From contig NZ_JAGGLC010000005.1 of assembly GCF_017874235.1 (NCBI RefSeq), positions 226,753 to 290,752 on the forward strand: 64,000 nucleotides of DNA. Reading direction: 5' to 3'. Positions 43,979 to 52,178 of this stretch are shown here, in pieces. Both the position numbers and the translations under genes were made by a program. This stretch comes from Halolamina salifodinae. Lineage in GTDB: Archaea; Halobacteriota; Halobacteria; Halobacteriales; Haloferacaceae. Every line of letters begins with the position of its first letter. Position 1 is the stretch's first letter. The notes beneath the pieces were generated by a model that was not told the origin of the DNA, did no database searches, and was given only the letters and a program-made list of their open reading frames with translations.

Positions 43979-44532
43979 GCGAGACAGCGGTCGGAGAACT
44001 GGATCTCCCGCGCGGGACGCTCGTGCGCTCGCGGGTCGGCGTCGCCGGTGCCCTCGAGGCCGCGCTCTCCCGGGATTTGACGGGCTACGCCCGGATCGAA
44101 CCCGACTCCCTGCTCGCCGACGGCGACCCGGGCGTGCTTACGTTCGCGGACGGCGTTCCAGTCGCGGCGTACTGCGAGCGTGGCGCGAAAGGGGACAGCC
44201 GTGGCGTCGATGCGCTGGCCGCGCTGGCCGTTCCGGGCCCCTGCACGGTCGAACTGTACGAACTCCCGGCCGGATCGCTCGACCGCGTTCACGAACAGCC
44301 GTCGTTCACGGTGCCGCCGGGTGCGCCCGCCGAGGAGTTGGCCGACGACGCCACGCTCGCCGAGCGGACACGGGAGCGCGCCCCCGAGGAGGCCACGGAC
44401 CGTGGCGGCGCCAGCGCGCTGGAGTCGTTCCTCGAGGACGAGGAGCGCATCGCCGCGATCCAGGAGGAGGCCCGCGCCGAGGCCGAGAAACGCGCCGCGG
44501 AGTGGGGGCTGGACGGGGAGTTAGGCGAGTAG
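43975..44532 (+). CDS. Uncharacterised partner of the MinD-like ATPase (PATAN/DUF4388-like layout)
   Basis: A 185-residue protein. Residues 25-100 alternate as in PATAN/DUF4388 domains: EAALSRDLTGYARIE, then VLTFADGVPVAAYCERG, then GVDALAALAVPGPCTVELYEL. Residues 120-185 form a charged, probably coiled-coil tail (FLEDEERIAAIQEEARAEAE). It is translationally coupled to the MinD-like gene, so an adaptor or effector of that ATPase is likely. The PATAN comparison is my inference from pattern only. Confidence 0.6.
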   Translation: MSETAVGELDLPRGTLVRSRVGVAGALEAALSRDLTGYARIEPDSLLADGDPGVLTFADGVPVAAYCERGAKGDSRGVDALAALAVPGPCTVELYELPAGSLDRVHEQPSFTVPPGAPAEELADDATLAERTRERAPEEATDRGGASALESFLEDEERIAAIQEEARAEAEKRAAEWGLDGELGE

Positions 44533-44570
44533 GGGGAAGAGCAAAGGGACTGCCCACCGGTACAGCGCCC

Positions 44571-45722
44571 ATGCAGTGGCCACGGGAACTGGAGCGGTCG
44601 CGGGTCGCGTGGTGGCTGATCGGTCTGGCGCTGCTGGTCGTCGTCGGGCGGTTCGCGCTCTATTTCGTCGGGACGCTCGTGTTCGGCCTGTTCGTCTACT
44701 ACGGCGCGCGGCCGGTCTGTCGCCGGATCGACCGGGTCGTCGAGCATCGCGGGCTGGCGGCGACGCTGACCCTCTTGGCCATCGTCGTTCCGGGGCTGCT
44801 CCTGCTGGCTTACGTCGGCCTGGTCGGGTTCCGAGAGCTGACGGTCGCACTGGAGCCCGGAACGCTCGCGGCGCTGAGCGATCGGGCGGCGGTCCCGGGG
44901 GCCATCGGCCGAATGCTGCGCGATCCGGCACGCTTCGCCACCGATTTCGACCGGATCGGCGAACTGCTCGACCAACTCAGTGCCGGCCTACGCCAACTCG
45001 GCATCGTCGCCAACGTCCTTGTCCACCTCACCCTCGCGCTCACGATGAGCTTCTTCCTCCTGCGGGACGGCGACCGCGCGGCCGCGTGGTTCCGGCAGGA
45101 GGTCGGGGGCGAGGAGTCCGCCGCCCACGCCTACCTCACCGCCGTCGACGCCGATTTGGAGACTGTCTACTTCGGGAACGTGATCACCGTTTCGCTGGTG
45201 ACGGTGCTGTCGGTCGTCGTCTACAACGGCTACAACGCGCTGGTGCCGCCGGCGGTGACGCTACCGTTCCCGACGCTGCTGGCGCTCCTGACCGGGATGG
45301 CGACGTTCGTCCCGCTGGTGGTGGGGAAACTCGTCTACGTGCCGGCGACGGCGTATCTCGTCTGGGCGGTGGTGACCGACGGCGCCGACCTGCTGTGGGC
45401 GCCGCTGTCGCTGCTGCTGGTGGCGTTCCTGTTCCTCGATCTGCTCCCGCAGGCCGTGCTCCGCCCGGTCATCTCCGGGCGCTCGCTACACACCGGGCTG
45501 ATCCTGTTCGCGTACGTGCTCGGCGCGGCGTACTACGGTTGGTACGGGCTGTTCCTCGGGCCGCTGTTGGTGGTGCTCGCCGTCCAGTTCCTCAACGTCG
45601 TCGTCCCCGAACTGCTCCACGGGAAACACATCACCCCCGCAGCGTCGGCGGCGCTGGGGCTGGGACACGATCCGGAAGAGGCAGCGGGCGTCCCGGCCGA
45701 CAAGGAGAGCGAAACCGAGTAG
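44571..45722 (+). CDS. AI-2E family transporter (UPF0118 permease)
   Basis: A 383-residue membrane protein with about eight helices. After the N-terminal helices comes a long amphipathic extracellular-type region (residues 80-150). The family core follows, with ALTMSFFLLRDGDR near 160, GNVITVSLVTVLSVVVY, and LLTGMATFVPLVVGK near 240. Family members include the bacterial AI-2 exporter and cation/proton antiporters; the function here is open. It follows the MinD pair by 38 bp on the same strand. Confidence 0.85.
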   Translation: MQWPRELERSRVAWWLIGLALLVVVGRFALYFVGTLVFGLFVYYGARPVCRRIDRVVEHRGLAATLTLLAIVVPGLLLLAYVGLVGFRELTVALEPGTLAALSDRAAVPGAIGRMLRDPARFATDFDRIGELLDQLSAGLRQLGIVANVLVHLTLALTMSFFLLRDGDRAAAWFRQEVGGEESAAHAYLTAVDADLETVYFGNVITVSLVTVLSVVVYNGYNALVPPAVTLPFPTLLALLTGMATFVPLVVGKLVYVPATAYLVWAVVTDGADLLWAPLSLLLVAFLFLDLLPQAVLRPVISGRSLHTGLILFAYVLGAAYYGWYGLFLGPLLVVLAVQFLNVVVPELLHGKHITPAASAALGLGHDPEEAAGVPADKESETE

Positions 45723-45729
45723 CCGCGAC

Positions 45730-45981
45730 TCAGGCGTCTGGGTCGTAGCCGTGGCCGGCGAGAAAGGCGACGACATTCAGGGCGAGTAGGGTACAGAACG
45801 CCAGCGGGCGGTCCCACACCGTGCCGGTGGCCACCAGCGGGAGGTAGACCAGCGGGAGCGCGACGGCCGACCAGAACGCCGCCGCGCGAACGGGGCCGAG
45901 CAGCATCGCCGCGACTGCCGCCGCGGGGCCGGGGAGGGCATCGCCGCCGAGTGGCGACGTGGAGGGTTCGGAGGTAGACAT
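45730..45981 (-). CDS. Small two-helix membrane protein
   Basis: An 83-residue protein from ATG 45981. The N-terminal 20 residues are polar and Ser/Pro-rich. Two hydrophobic segments follow (about 21-52 and 58-76), with LLGPVRAAAFWSAVALPLVY. The last residues are HGYDPDA. I have seen this layout in haloarchaea without a known role. It converges with the AI-2E-type gene 7 bases away. Confidence 0.65.
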   Translation of the reverse strand: MSTSEPSTSPLGGDALPGPAAAVAAMLLGPVRAAAFWSAVALPLVYLPLVATGTVWDRPLAFCTLLALNVVAFLAGHGYDPDA

Positions 45982-46092
45982 GGTGACTCTACTCCACCGT
46001 AGGACGGACGACAACCTATAAGGGGATGTTCGTGCCCCACGGTTCGGGCCGTTTCACGACCCCCTCGGCGGCGCCCGGGACGTTTTACGAAT

Positions 46093-46112
46093 CGTTTAGA
46101 ACAGGCTAAACG
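46093..46112. promoter_or_regulatory. AT-richer inverted repeat CGTTTAG-N6-CTAAACG
   Basis: A perfect 7-bp inverted repeat, extendable outward with one mismatch (GAAtCGTTTAG / CTAAACGgTTC), lies in a low-GC stretch (46080-46250) about 110 bp upstream of the small membrane gene and 140 bp before the P-type ATPase remnant. It resembles an operator, perhaps of the lost gene. No gene is visible in 45982-46254. Confidence 0.35.
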
Positions 46113-46254
46113 GTTCATAGAGTGATCTGCAGCCGTATCGTCGGTTGAGTCCGATTATTCCCAACCAAGCCGCTGATTATTAACTTACTTCCATTAAATT
46201 ATGAATACTGGCCAACAAATCCCGGGTTCGTAGCAGCCAGATTAATACACCCAC

Positions 46255-46496
46255 TACGCGGGCAAGCCCGGGCTGTTCAAGCAACTCGGCTTCGACCCCT
46301 CGCACAGCCACGCGGTCACGGACGTCGGGGTCGTGACGACGCCCCCTGACGAGCCCTGCGAGCGCGAGGGCTGTCTCGACCTCGAAGCCGGCACCGGTCA
46401 CGACCTCCAGTCCGAGGGGAAGACGGTGGTCCTCGTCGGCACCGAGGCCGAACTGCTCGGCCTGATCACCGTCGCGGACCGGACCCGCGAGGCGTC
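46255..46496 (+). pseudogene. Internal fragment of a heavy-metal P-type ATPase
   Basis: In one frame the sequence reads YAGKPGLFKQLGF, then SHAVTDVGVVTT, then CEREGCLDLE and EGKTVVLVGTEAELLGLITV. This is the nucleotide-binding-domain region of archaeal Cu/Zn-type P1B ATPases. No start, phosphorylation motif (DKTGT) or membrane helices are present on either side. Coding similarity begins abruptly next to an AT-rich stretch and stops near 46496. By chance the frame stays open into the following peptidase gene, which can mislead start prediction. Confidence 0.75.
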
Positions 46497-46560
46497 GACG
46501 ACCCGGCAGTCAACGGGGCCCACCCGGACGCTTTTGCGCGTCGGGGTGGATTGCCGAGCC

Positions 46561-47748
46561 ATGCCGGCCGAACTTCCCGACGCCGAGTACCGATCCCGCC
46601 TCCGCGAAGTCCGGGGGAAGCTTGCGAACACCGACGCCGACGCCGCCGTCTGGTTCTCCGCGACGAGCATCCACTACGTCTCCGGCTTCGAGCACGTCCA
46701 GACCGAGCGCCCGGTCTGTCTGGCAGTCACGGACGACCGCATCGAAATCGTCGTCCCGCGCCTCGAAGTGGAGCGCGTCGACACCGTCGACCGCATCGAC
46801 GCCGTCCACCACTACTTCGACTACCCGCAGGGGCGACCTATCGAGGTCGTCGCGGACATGCTCGAGGGGCTCGGCGCCGAGACGGTCGCCGCCGACAGCG
46901 ACGGCGCGCCGGGCGTGATGGGCTACGAGGGCCCCTCGCTCTCGGACTTCGTCGAGGTCGAGACCCAGTCATGGGTCTCGCGGATGCGCTGGGAGAAGAC
47001 CGACGCCGAAATCAACCTGATCCGGGAATCCGCCGAGTGGGCGAACCTCGCGCACCGCTACCTCGCGGACTTCACCGAACCAGGCGCTCACCCCGCGACC
47101 GTCTCCCAGAAGGCGTCGACGGAGGCCTCGCGGGCGATGCTCGACACGCTGGGCGACCAGTTCGTCGAGAACGTGCGGGCCAACGGCCCGGCGTTCGCGG
47201 GCTACATCTCCGCCGAGGAGACCGCACTGCCCCACGGCCACACGCCGAATCAGCGACTGGAGCGCGGCGACGTGCTCGTCACCGGCGCGTCGGCGAACGT
47301 CGACGGCTACAACTCCGAACTGGAGCGGACGATGTTCGTCGGCGAGGTCAGCGACGAGCAGGAGCACTACTTCGAACTGATGGTCGAGGCCCAGGACATC
47401 GCCATCGACGCGCTGGGGCCGGGGGTCCCGCTTTCCTACGTCGACGAGCAGGTCTGGGAGTTCTACGAGGAGCAGGGGATTACGGATCTCGCCCAGCACC
47501 ACGTCGGTCACAACATCGGCCTCGGCGGCCACGAACCGCCGTACATCGACCAGGGCTGGGGCGACTACGAGCACGTCGACGAGACCGACAGCGAAATGCA
47601 GCCGGGGCAGGTGTACACCATCGAACCCGGCATCTACACCGAGGACGAGGGGTACCGCCACTCCGACACCATCGCGATTACCGAGGACGGCGTGGAGTGG
47701 CTGACGTACTACCCGCGGGATCTGGAGTCGAACGTCATTACGGAGTAG
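46561..47748 (+). CDS. M24-family Xaa-Pro peptidase
   Basis: A 395-residue protein from ATG 46561; upstream residues in the same frame belong to the ATPase remnant. The N-terminal creatinase-like domain spans residues 1-130 and the pita-bread catalytic domain 140-395. Metal ligands are visible in GASANVDGYNSELERTM (two Asp/Glu positions), HHVGHNIGLGGHEPP, TIEPGIY, and the final HSDTIAITEDG. The first Asp of canonical aminopeptidase P (GA-x-D) is replaced by Asn in ASANVDGY, but the second Asp is present. It cleaves X-Pro peptides or a related substrate. Confidence 0.88.
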   Translation: MPAELPDAEYRSRLREVRGKLANTDADAAVWFSATSIHYVSGFEHVQTERPVCLAVTDDRIEIVVPRLEVERVDTVDRIDAVHHYFDYPQGRPIEVVADMLEGLGAETVAADSDGAPGVMGYEGPSLSDFVEVETQSWVSRMRWEKTDAEINLIRESAEWANLAHRYLADFTEPGAHPATVSQKASTEASRAMLDTLGDQFVENVRANGPAFAGYISAEETALPHGHTPNQRLERGDVLVTGASANVDGYNSELERTMFVGEVSDEQEHYFELMVEAQDIAIDALGPGVPLSYVDEQVWEFYEEQGITDLAQHHVGHNIGLGGHEPPYIDQGWGDYEHVDETDSEMQPGQVYTIEPGIYTEDEGYRHSDTIAITEDGVEWLTYYPRDLESNVITE

Positions 47749-48405
47749 AGGCTGCTTTTCGGTTTTTGACCCGTTTTGGCAGTTTTGCGTAGAAATCGGC
47801 AGACAGGGGACGGTCTGCACAGCGACCGCGAACAGGACCGCGGAGTTCCCATGACCTCTGGGACCGCAAGGTGCCGGGCACGAGGCCCGATCATCAGAAA
47901 TCGGAGATTTCTGATTGGCAGACGAGATCCTACGGCTCTCGTTCGCCAGCCAGAACGCTTCGGGTTCTGGTGACGCCGACGCTGGCGCCCGCGAGGTGTC
48001 CACCGCACCAACACCGCAGCGGCGGTTGGCGCGCGACGTGAGCGGGGCGAGAGCGAAGCTCCTCGGGCAACCGAAAGCCGCTGGCTTTCGGTGACAGCCG
48101 GCGGCGACGCCGCCGGCGACGAAGCGAGTGGGACCACGAGGGAGCTCCGCTCCCTCGGAGGACGAGCGAGGGTTAAGCCCGAGCGAGTCGGCTGGGGAGG
48201 CGTGAGGCCGCGGCGCGGTCAGCGGTGCGGTACAAGTGGCCAACGAACGAGATGCTGGCGCTGTCGCAGTCGCCGTCGACGTGAAACGGTACTCGGGTGC
48301 CGTTGAAACGAACCGAGCAACATCTCTCCACCACACCGAATCCACATATCGGCGTTCCCACCCGGTATCGAACCCACTAAGGCCAGTACGACCCAGCTAC
48401 CCGTA
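47749..48405. repeat. 657-bp non-coding stretch: hairpin arrays (array 4) and dispersed repeat copy D
   Basis: No gene is visible. Hairpins are at 47894-47914 (9 bp, loop GGA), 47924-47940 (one mismatch, loop TAC), 47950-47970 (one mismatch, loop TTC), 48070-48090 (9 bp), 48096-48116 (9 bp) and 48138-48156 (8 bp, loop TCC). Spacers include TTGGCAG, GGGCAA, TGACG and TGACA. The 40-base segment 48161-48200 equals the reverse complement of 17671-17710, and CCGCGAACAGGACCGCGGAG at 47826 matches copies B and C with few changes. Confidence 0.8.
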
Positions 48406-49365
48406 ATGAGTATCACGCTCGGCGACGCGAGCGCGGCCCCCGGCGAGACCGACACCGGGCGGCTACGGGTGGGCGAGAGCCGCGACGGCAGCCCCGTCAG
48501 GCTGCCGGTCTGTGTGGTCAACGGCGCCGACGACGGCGAGACGCTCTACCTGCAGGCAGTCTCGGACGGCGACGAACTCAACGGCCTCGGGGTACTCACG
48601 CGAGTCGTCCCGCAACTCGATCCTGAGGAGCTCTCGGGATCGGTCCTCATCGTCGGCATCGTCAACGCCCCCGCGTTCCAGGTCGCCGAGCACCGCAACC
48701 CCATCGACGACACGAAGATGAACCGGGCGTACCCCGGCGACGACGAGGGTACCAACTCTGAACGCATCGCCGCCGCCACGTTCGACGCCGCGAAGCGAGC
48801 CGACTACGTGCTCGACCTCCACCAAGGTTCGACCTCCCGAATGTTGAACGAAGCGCGGGTGCGCTGCGGTCGCCACCACCGCCTTCACCGCGACTGCCTC
48901 GAACTCGCGAAAGCCTTCGGCACCGGCCACGTGCTCGACCAGAAGGGCCCCGACGGGCAACTGGCCCGCGCGGCACCCGACGAGGGCATCCCGACCATCG
49001 ACCCCGAACTCGGTGGCTGTGTGGGCTGGGACGAGGAGAGCATCCAGTACGGCGTCGAGGGCGTGTTCAACGTCCTGCGCCACTACGGCTTCCTCGAGGG
49101 CGAGGTGCCGATGGCGACCCAGGTCCGCGCCGCGGGGTTCGACCAGTACCGCTCGCCGGCCGGCGGCCTCGTCCACTACCGCGCGGAACTGGGCGAGGAG
49201 GTCACCCGCGGCGACGTGCTGTTCGAGGTGACCGACGCGTTCGGCCAGCTTTCGGGCCGGGTGACCGCCGACGGGGACGGCATCTTCTGGCGCTCCCGGC
49301 GCCTCCCGCAGGTCGCGACCGGCGAGTACGTCTGCTCGGTGGCGACCGGCATCGACTCGTTCTAG
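48406..49365 (+). CDS. Succinylglutamate desuccinylase/aspartoacylase-family deacylase
   Basis: A 319-residue zinc-carboxypeptidase-like protein. The usual first zinc site (GxHGxE) is replaced by VSDGDELNG near residue 50; HRNPIDDTKMNRAYPGD is the substrate region; YVLDLHQGS near 142 carries the second zinc ligand. The C-terminal 80 residues form a barrel domain (GGLVHYRAELGEEVTRGDVLFE). The altered first motif (SDGDEL for HGDE) follows a variant I have seen in some haloarchaeal members. The substrate is unknown. It converges with the next gene, sharing CTAG. Confidence 0.85.
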   Translation: MSITLGDASAAPGETDTGRLRVGESRDGSPVRLPVCVVNGADDGETLYLQAVSDGDELNGLGVLTRVVPQLDPEELSGSVLIVGIVNAPAFQVAEHRNPIDDTKMNRAYPGDDEGTNSERIAAATFDAAKRADYVLDLHQGSTSRMLNEARVRCGRHHRLHRDCLELAKAFGTGHVLDQKGPDGQLARAAPDEGIPTIDPELGGCVGWDEESIQYGVEGVFNVLRHYGFLEGEVPMATQVRAAGFDQYRSPAGGLVHYRAELGEEVTRGDVLFEVTDAFGQLSGRVTADGDGIFWRSRRLPQVATGEYVCSVATGIDSF

Positions 49366-50372
49366 TCGGGCGAGGGGACGAACTGGAACGGGATCGGCGG
49401 GAGCCCGCCAGTGAGCCGGGATATCGCCGGTCCGTCTCCGGAGCGACGCTCGACGCCGAACGCGAACGTCCCGTCCCAGTCACCGTTCTCGACGGCAGTC
49501 GCGAAGTTCTCGGTGATGCTGAACGGTCTGAACGCCTCGCCGCCGACGACCGGCCGGAAGAAGTCCCCGCGGAGTTCCTCGTCGCTCGCCGCTGCGACGG
49601 CGTCAGCGAACGATTCGACGCCCGCCTCGGTGAGCGAGAACTGTACGTCGGTCATCCCGGCCCGGCGCTGAGAGATGAAGAAGTCGGCCTCGGCGTCGAC
49701 GCCCTCGGGGCCGACGATCGGCTCCTCGCTCCCGCCGTTCGCGCGCTGGAGTTCCAGATCGGGCAGCATCGGCACGAGCGCCGAATTGGGCGCCGGCGCG
49801 GAGATATCGAGAAACTGGTGGTCGCCCAATCGACCGGGGATGACCGACACCGAGTCCGGGTCGATATCCGCGCGCTCGGCCGCCTGCTGAGCGAGCGCTG
49901 ACCGATACTCCTCGCGGTAGGACGGGCCCACTCCGCGGAACACCTCCCGAACCGAGAGCGAATCTGCGGCCTCGAACGTGTCCCGGAGGCCGGAGGGGTA
50001 CTGCGAATCGGTAAACGTGAGGAAGTACGTGACTGGCTCCCCCTCTCGCTGGCCGCCGTACATCGCCGTGGAGCCCGGGTCATCCTCCATGGCGTCGTCG
50101 ATGGTCGTTGCGTCGACGTCGCCGTCGAAGATTGCCGTTACGCCGGTGGGCCAGATCCGGACTGTGGACTCGGTCTGGGTGGGTTCCTCCGTCGGTTCCT
50201 CGGTCGGTTCGTCAGTCGGCGTCTCGCTAGGCGTCGGGCGTGCGGTGGTGGTCGCTGTGGCCGTGCTCGGGTCGTCGGTCGGGGTTGCAGTCGCGTCGTC
50301 GCCGCCGAGACAGCCAGCCGTCGCGATGAGCGCCGATGCCGCACCCAGAAGTTTGCGTCTGGTGTGATCCAT
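49362..50372 (-). CDS. Tat-type lipoprotein resembling the SecD extracytoplasmic domain
   Basis: A 336-residue protein from ATG 50372. DHTRRKLLGAASALIATAGC is a Tat signal with a lipobox ending at Cys 20. A Thr/Pro/Glu-rich stalk (PTEEPTEEPTQTE) follows to residue 70. The rest contains DVQFSLTEAGVESFADAV and PVVGGEAFRPFSITENFA, which resemble the beta-alpha repeats of the SecD P1 head. A free SecD-like lipoprotein would act outside the cell membrane, perhaps with the Sec machinery, but this is inference. Confidence 0.75.
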   Translation of the reverse strand: MDHTRRKLLGAASALIATAGCLGGDDATATPTDDPSTATATTTARPTPSETPTDEPTEEPTEEPTQTESTVRIWPTGVTAIFDGDVDATTIDDAMEDDPGSTAMYGGQREGEPVTYFLTFTDSQYPSGLRDTFEAADSLSVREVFRGVGPSYREEYRSALAQQAAERADIDPDSVSVIPGRLGDHQFLDISAPAPNSALVPMLPDLELQRANGGSEEPIVGPEGVDAEADFFISQRRAGMTDVQFSLTEAGVESFADAVAAASDEELRGDFFRPVVGGEAFRPFSITENFATAVENGDWDGTFAFGVERRSGDGPAISRLTGGLPPIPFQFVPSPD

Positions 50373-50476
50373 GGGACCTTCTGATCGCCCCATCGGTTAT
50401 AAATTGTATCAATCCCTCTCCGATTCATAGCTGTCGAACCGACAGCTACTGAACCGCCCCCGCCGACGCACCGACC

Positions 50477-51565
50477 ATGACTGCCGCCGACCCCACTCCG
50501 CTGGGTTGCCCGGACTGCGGCGCCGAGTACGCCGACCGCTGGCGCTGCGAGTGTGGCCACCCGCTGGAGTTCGCGTATCGTCCCCTACCGAAGGGGCCGG
50601 CCCCCGATCCCGCGGCGTTCGACACGCGTGAGGGCCTATGGGCCTTCTCGGGGTTCCTGCCCGTCGAGAAGCACGTGAGCCTCGGCGAGGGGATGACGCC
50701 GCTGCAGGAGGCACCGGAATGGGACGCCGAGTTCAAGCTGGAGTACGTGTTCCCAACAGGGTCGTTCAAGGACCGCGGCGCGACGGCGACGCTCTCCCGG
50801 GCGCTCGAACTGGGCGTCGAGAAAGTCGTCGAGGACTCCTCGGGCAACGCCGGCGCCGCCATCGCCACCTACGCCGCGCGAGCGGGCGTCGACGCCGAAA
50901 TCTACGTGCCAGCGAGCGTCAAACAGAGCAAGATCCGGGCTATCGAGGCCGCCGGCGCGACGCCCGTCCGGATCGAGGGGAGCCGGCAGGACGTGACCGA
51001 CGCGTGCGTGGAGGAAGCGGTCGGAGGGAATGCGTGGTACGCCTCCCACGCGTGGAACCCCGCCTTCTTCGCCGGGACGGCGACGTTCGCCTTCGAGACG
51101 GCGCTCCAGCGCGACTGGGAAGCACCCGACGCCGTCGTCACCCCGTTGGGCCACGGGACCCTCTTCCTCGGCGCCTACCGAGGCTTCCGCGCACTGAAGG
51201 AAGCGGGCTGGATCGACGAGATCCCACGAATGTACGGCTCACAGGCTGCGGGCTACGCCCCCATCGCCGCCGAACTCCACGGCGACACCTCGGGGGAGAA
51301 CGACATCGCCGACGGGATCCAGATCCGCGATCCGGTGCAGAAAGACGCGATTCTGGACGCCATCGACGCCACCGGCGGCGACGCCATCGCACTGGCGGAG
51401 GCGCCGGTCGCCGCGGAACTGGATCGGCTCCACGGGGCCGGCTTCTACACGGAACCCACGTGTGCGGTCGCACCCGCGGCGCTGTCGGTGTACCGGGAGC
51501 AGGGCGACATCGGCGCCGAGGAGGACGTGGTCGTTCCCCTGACCGGGAGTGGGCTGAAGGCGTAG
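50477..51565 (+). CDS. Threonine synthase-family PLP enzyme
   Basis: A 362-residue protein. It opens with a zinc-ribbon-like GCPDCGAEYADRWRCECG, as in archaeal threonine synthases. The PLP lysine lies in PTGSFKDRGAT near residue 97, followed by EDSSGNAGAAIATYAA and the C-terminal VVPLTGSGLKA. The family makes threonine from O-phosphohomoserine, but haloarchaea often carry several paralogues, so the reaction is probable rather than certain. It stands between two unrelated genes. Confidence 0.85.
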   Translation: MTAADPTPLGCPDCGAEYADRWRCECGHPLEFAYRPLPKGPAPDPAAFDTREGLWAFSGFLPVEKHVSLGEGMTPLQEAPEWDAEFKLEYVFPTGSFKDRGATATLSRALELGVEKVVEDSSGNAGAAIATYAARAGVDAEIYVPASVKQSKIRAIEAAGATPVRIEGSRQDVTDACVEEAVGGNAWYASHAWNPAFFAGTATFAFETALQRDWEAPDAVVTPLGHGTLFLGAYRGFRALKEAGWIDEIPRMYGSQAAGYAPIAAELHGDTSGENDIADGIQIRDPVQKDAILDAIDATGGDAIALAEAPVAAELDRLHGAGFYTEPTCAVAPAALSVYREQGDIGAEEDVVVPLTGSGLKA

Positions 51566-51614
51566 TCCTCGTCCGGGACCGAACCGTTTTCCGCGCGCCC
51601 ATGAACCACCAGCC

Positions 51615-52178
51615 GTGATCGCCATTGATGCGGACTACTGCCCGCTCTGTGGCGCCGCGGTCGACCACCGGCGGATCGACGGCCGCCAGCGCGCCTACTG
51701 CCCGGACTGCGAGCGGGTGCTCTGGCGCAACGCCGTCCCGGGCGCCTCGGTGGCAGTCGTCGATATTGGCGAATCGCACCGCGATTCGTCCGCCAGTCAG
51801 ACGCAGTCTGACGATGGCGACGGGCGAGTTTGCTGCATCCGCCGCGGCCAGCCACCCGCCGAGGGTTCGTGGGCGCTCCCCGGTGGCCACGCCGAGTACG
51901 ACGAGGCACTCCCGGTCGCCGCCGCGCGGGAACTCGAAGAGGAGACGGGGCTCCGCGTCGACGCCGACACGCTCGAAATCGCCGGTACGGAACTCGCGAC
52001 CGGGAGCGAGCGCAACCACGCCATCGTCTACTTCGCCGTCCCGCGCTCGGAGACGGCTGGGAGCCTCGACGCCGGCACCGACGCCGCGGAGGCGGGCTTT
52101 CTCACTGTCGAGGAGTACGCAGAGCGGGAGACGGTCCACGACCCGAGCGTCCTCGAAACCGCGATCAGTCTGCTCTAG
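51615..52178 (+). CDS. NUDIX hydrolase with zinc ribbon and in-frame hairpin insert
   Basis: A 187-residue protein from GTG 51615. Residues 8-38 form a zinc ribbon (CPLC...CPDC), as in NADH-pyrophosphatase-like NUDIX proteins. The Nudix box is GGHAEYDEALPVAAARELEE near residue 95. Residues about 52-66 (IGESHRDSSASQTQSDDG) interrupt the first strands of the NUDIX fold. They are encoded by two perfect hairpins (51770-51788, 51796-51812) with spacer CCGCCA and trailing GATGGCGA. The substrate is a nucleoside diphosphate derivative, unspecified. It converges with tiaS. Confidence 0.88.
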   Translation: MIAIDADYCPLCGAAVDHRRIDGRQRAYCPDCERVLWRNAVPGASVAVVDIGESHRDSSASQTQSDDGDGRVCCIRRGQPPAEGSWALPGGHAEYDEALPVAAARELEEETGLRVDADTLEIAGTELATGSERNHAIVYFAVPRSETAGSLDAGTDAAEAGFLTVEEYAERETVHDPSVLETAISLL

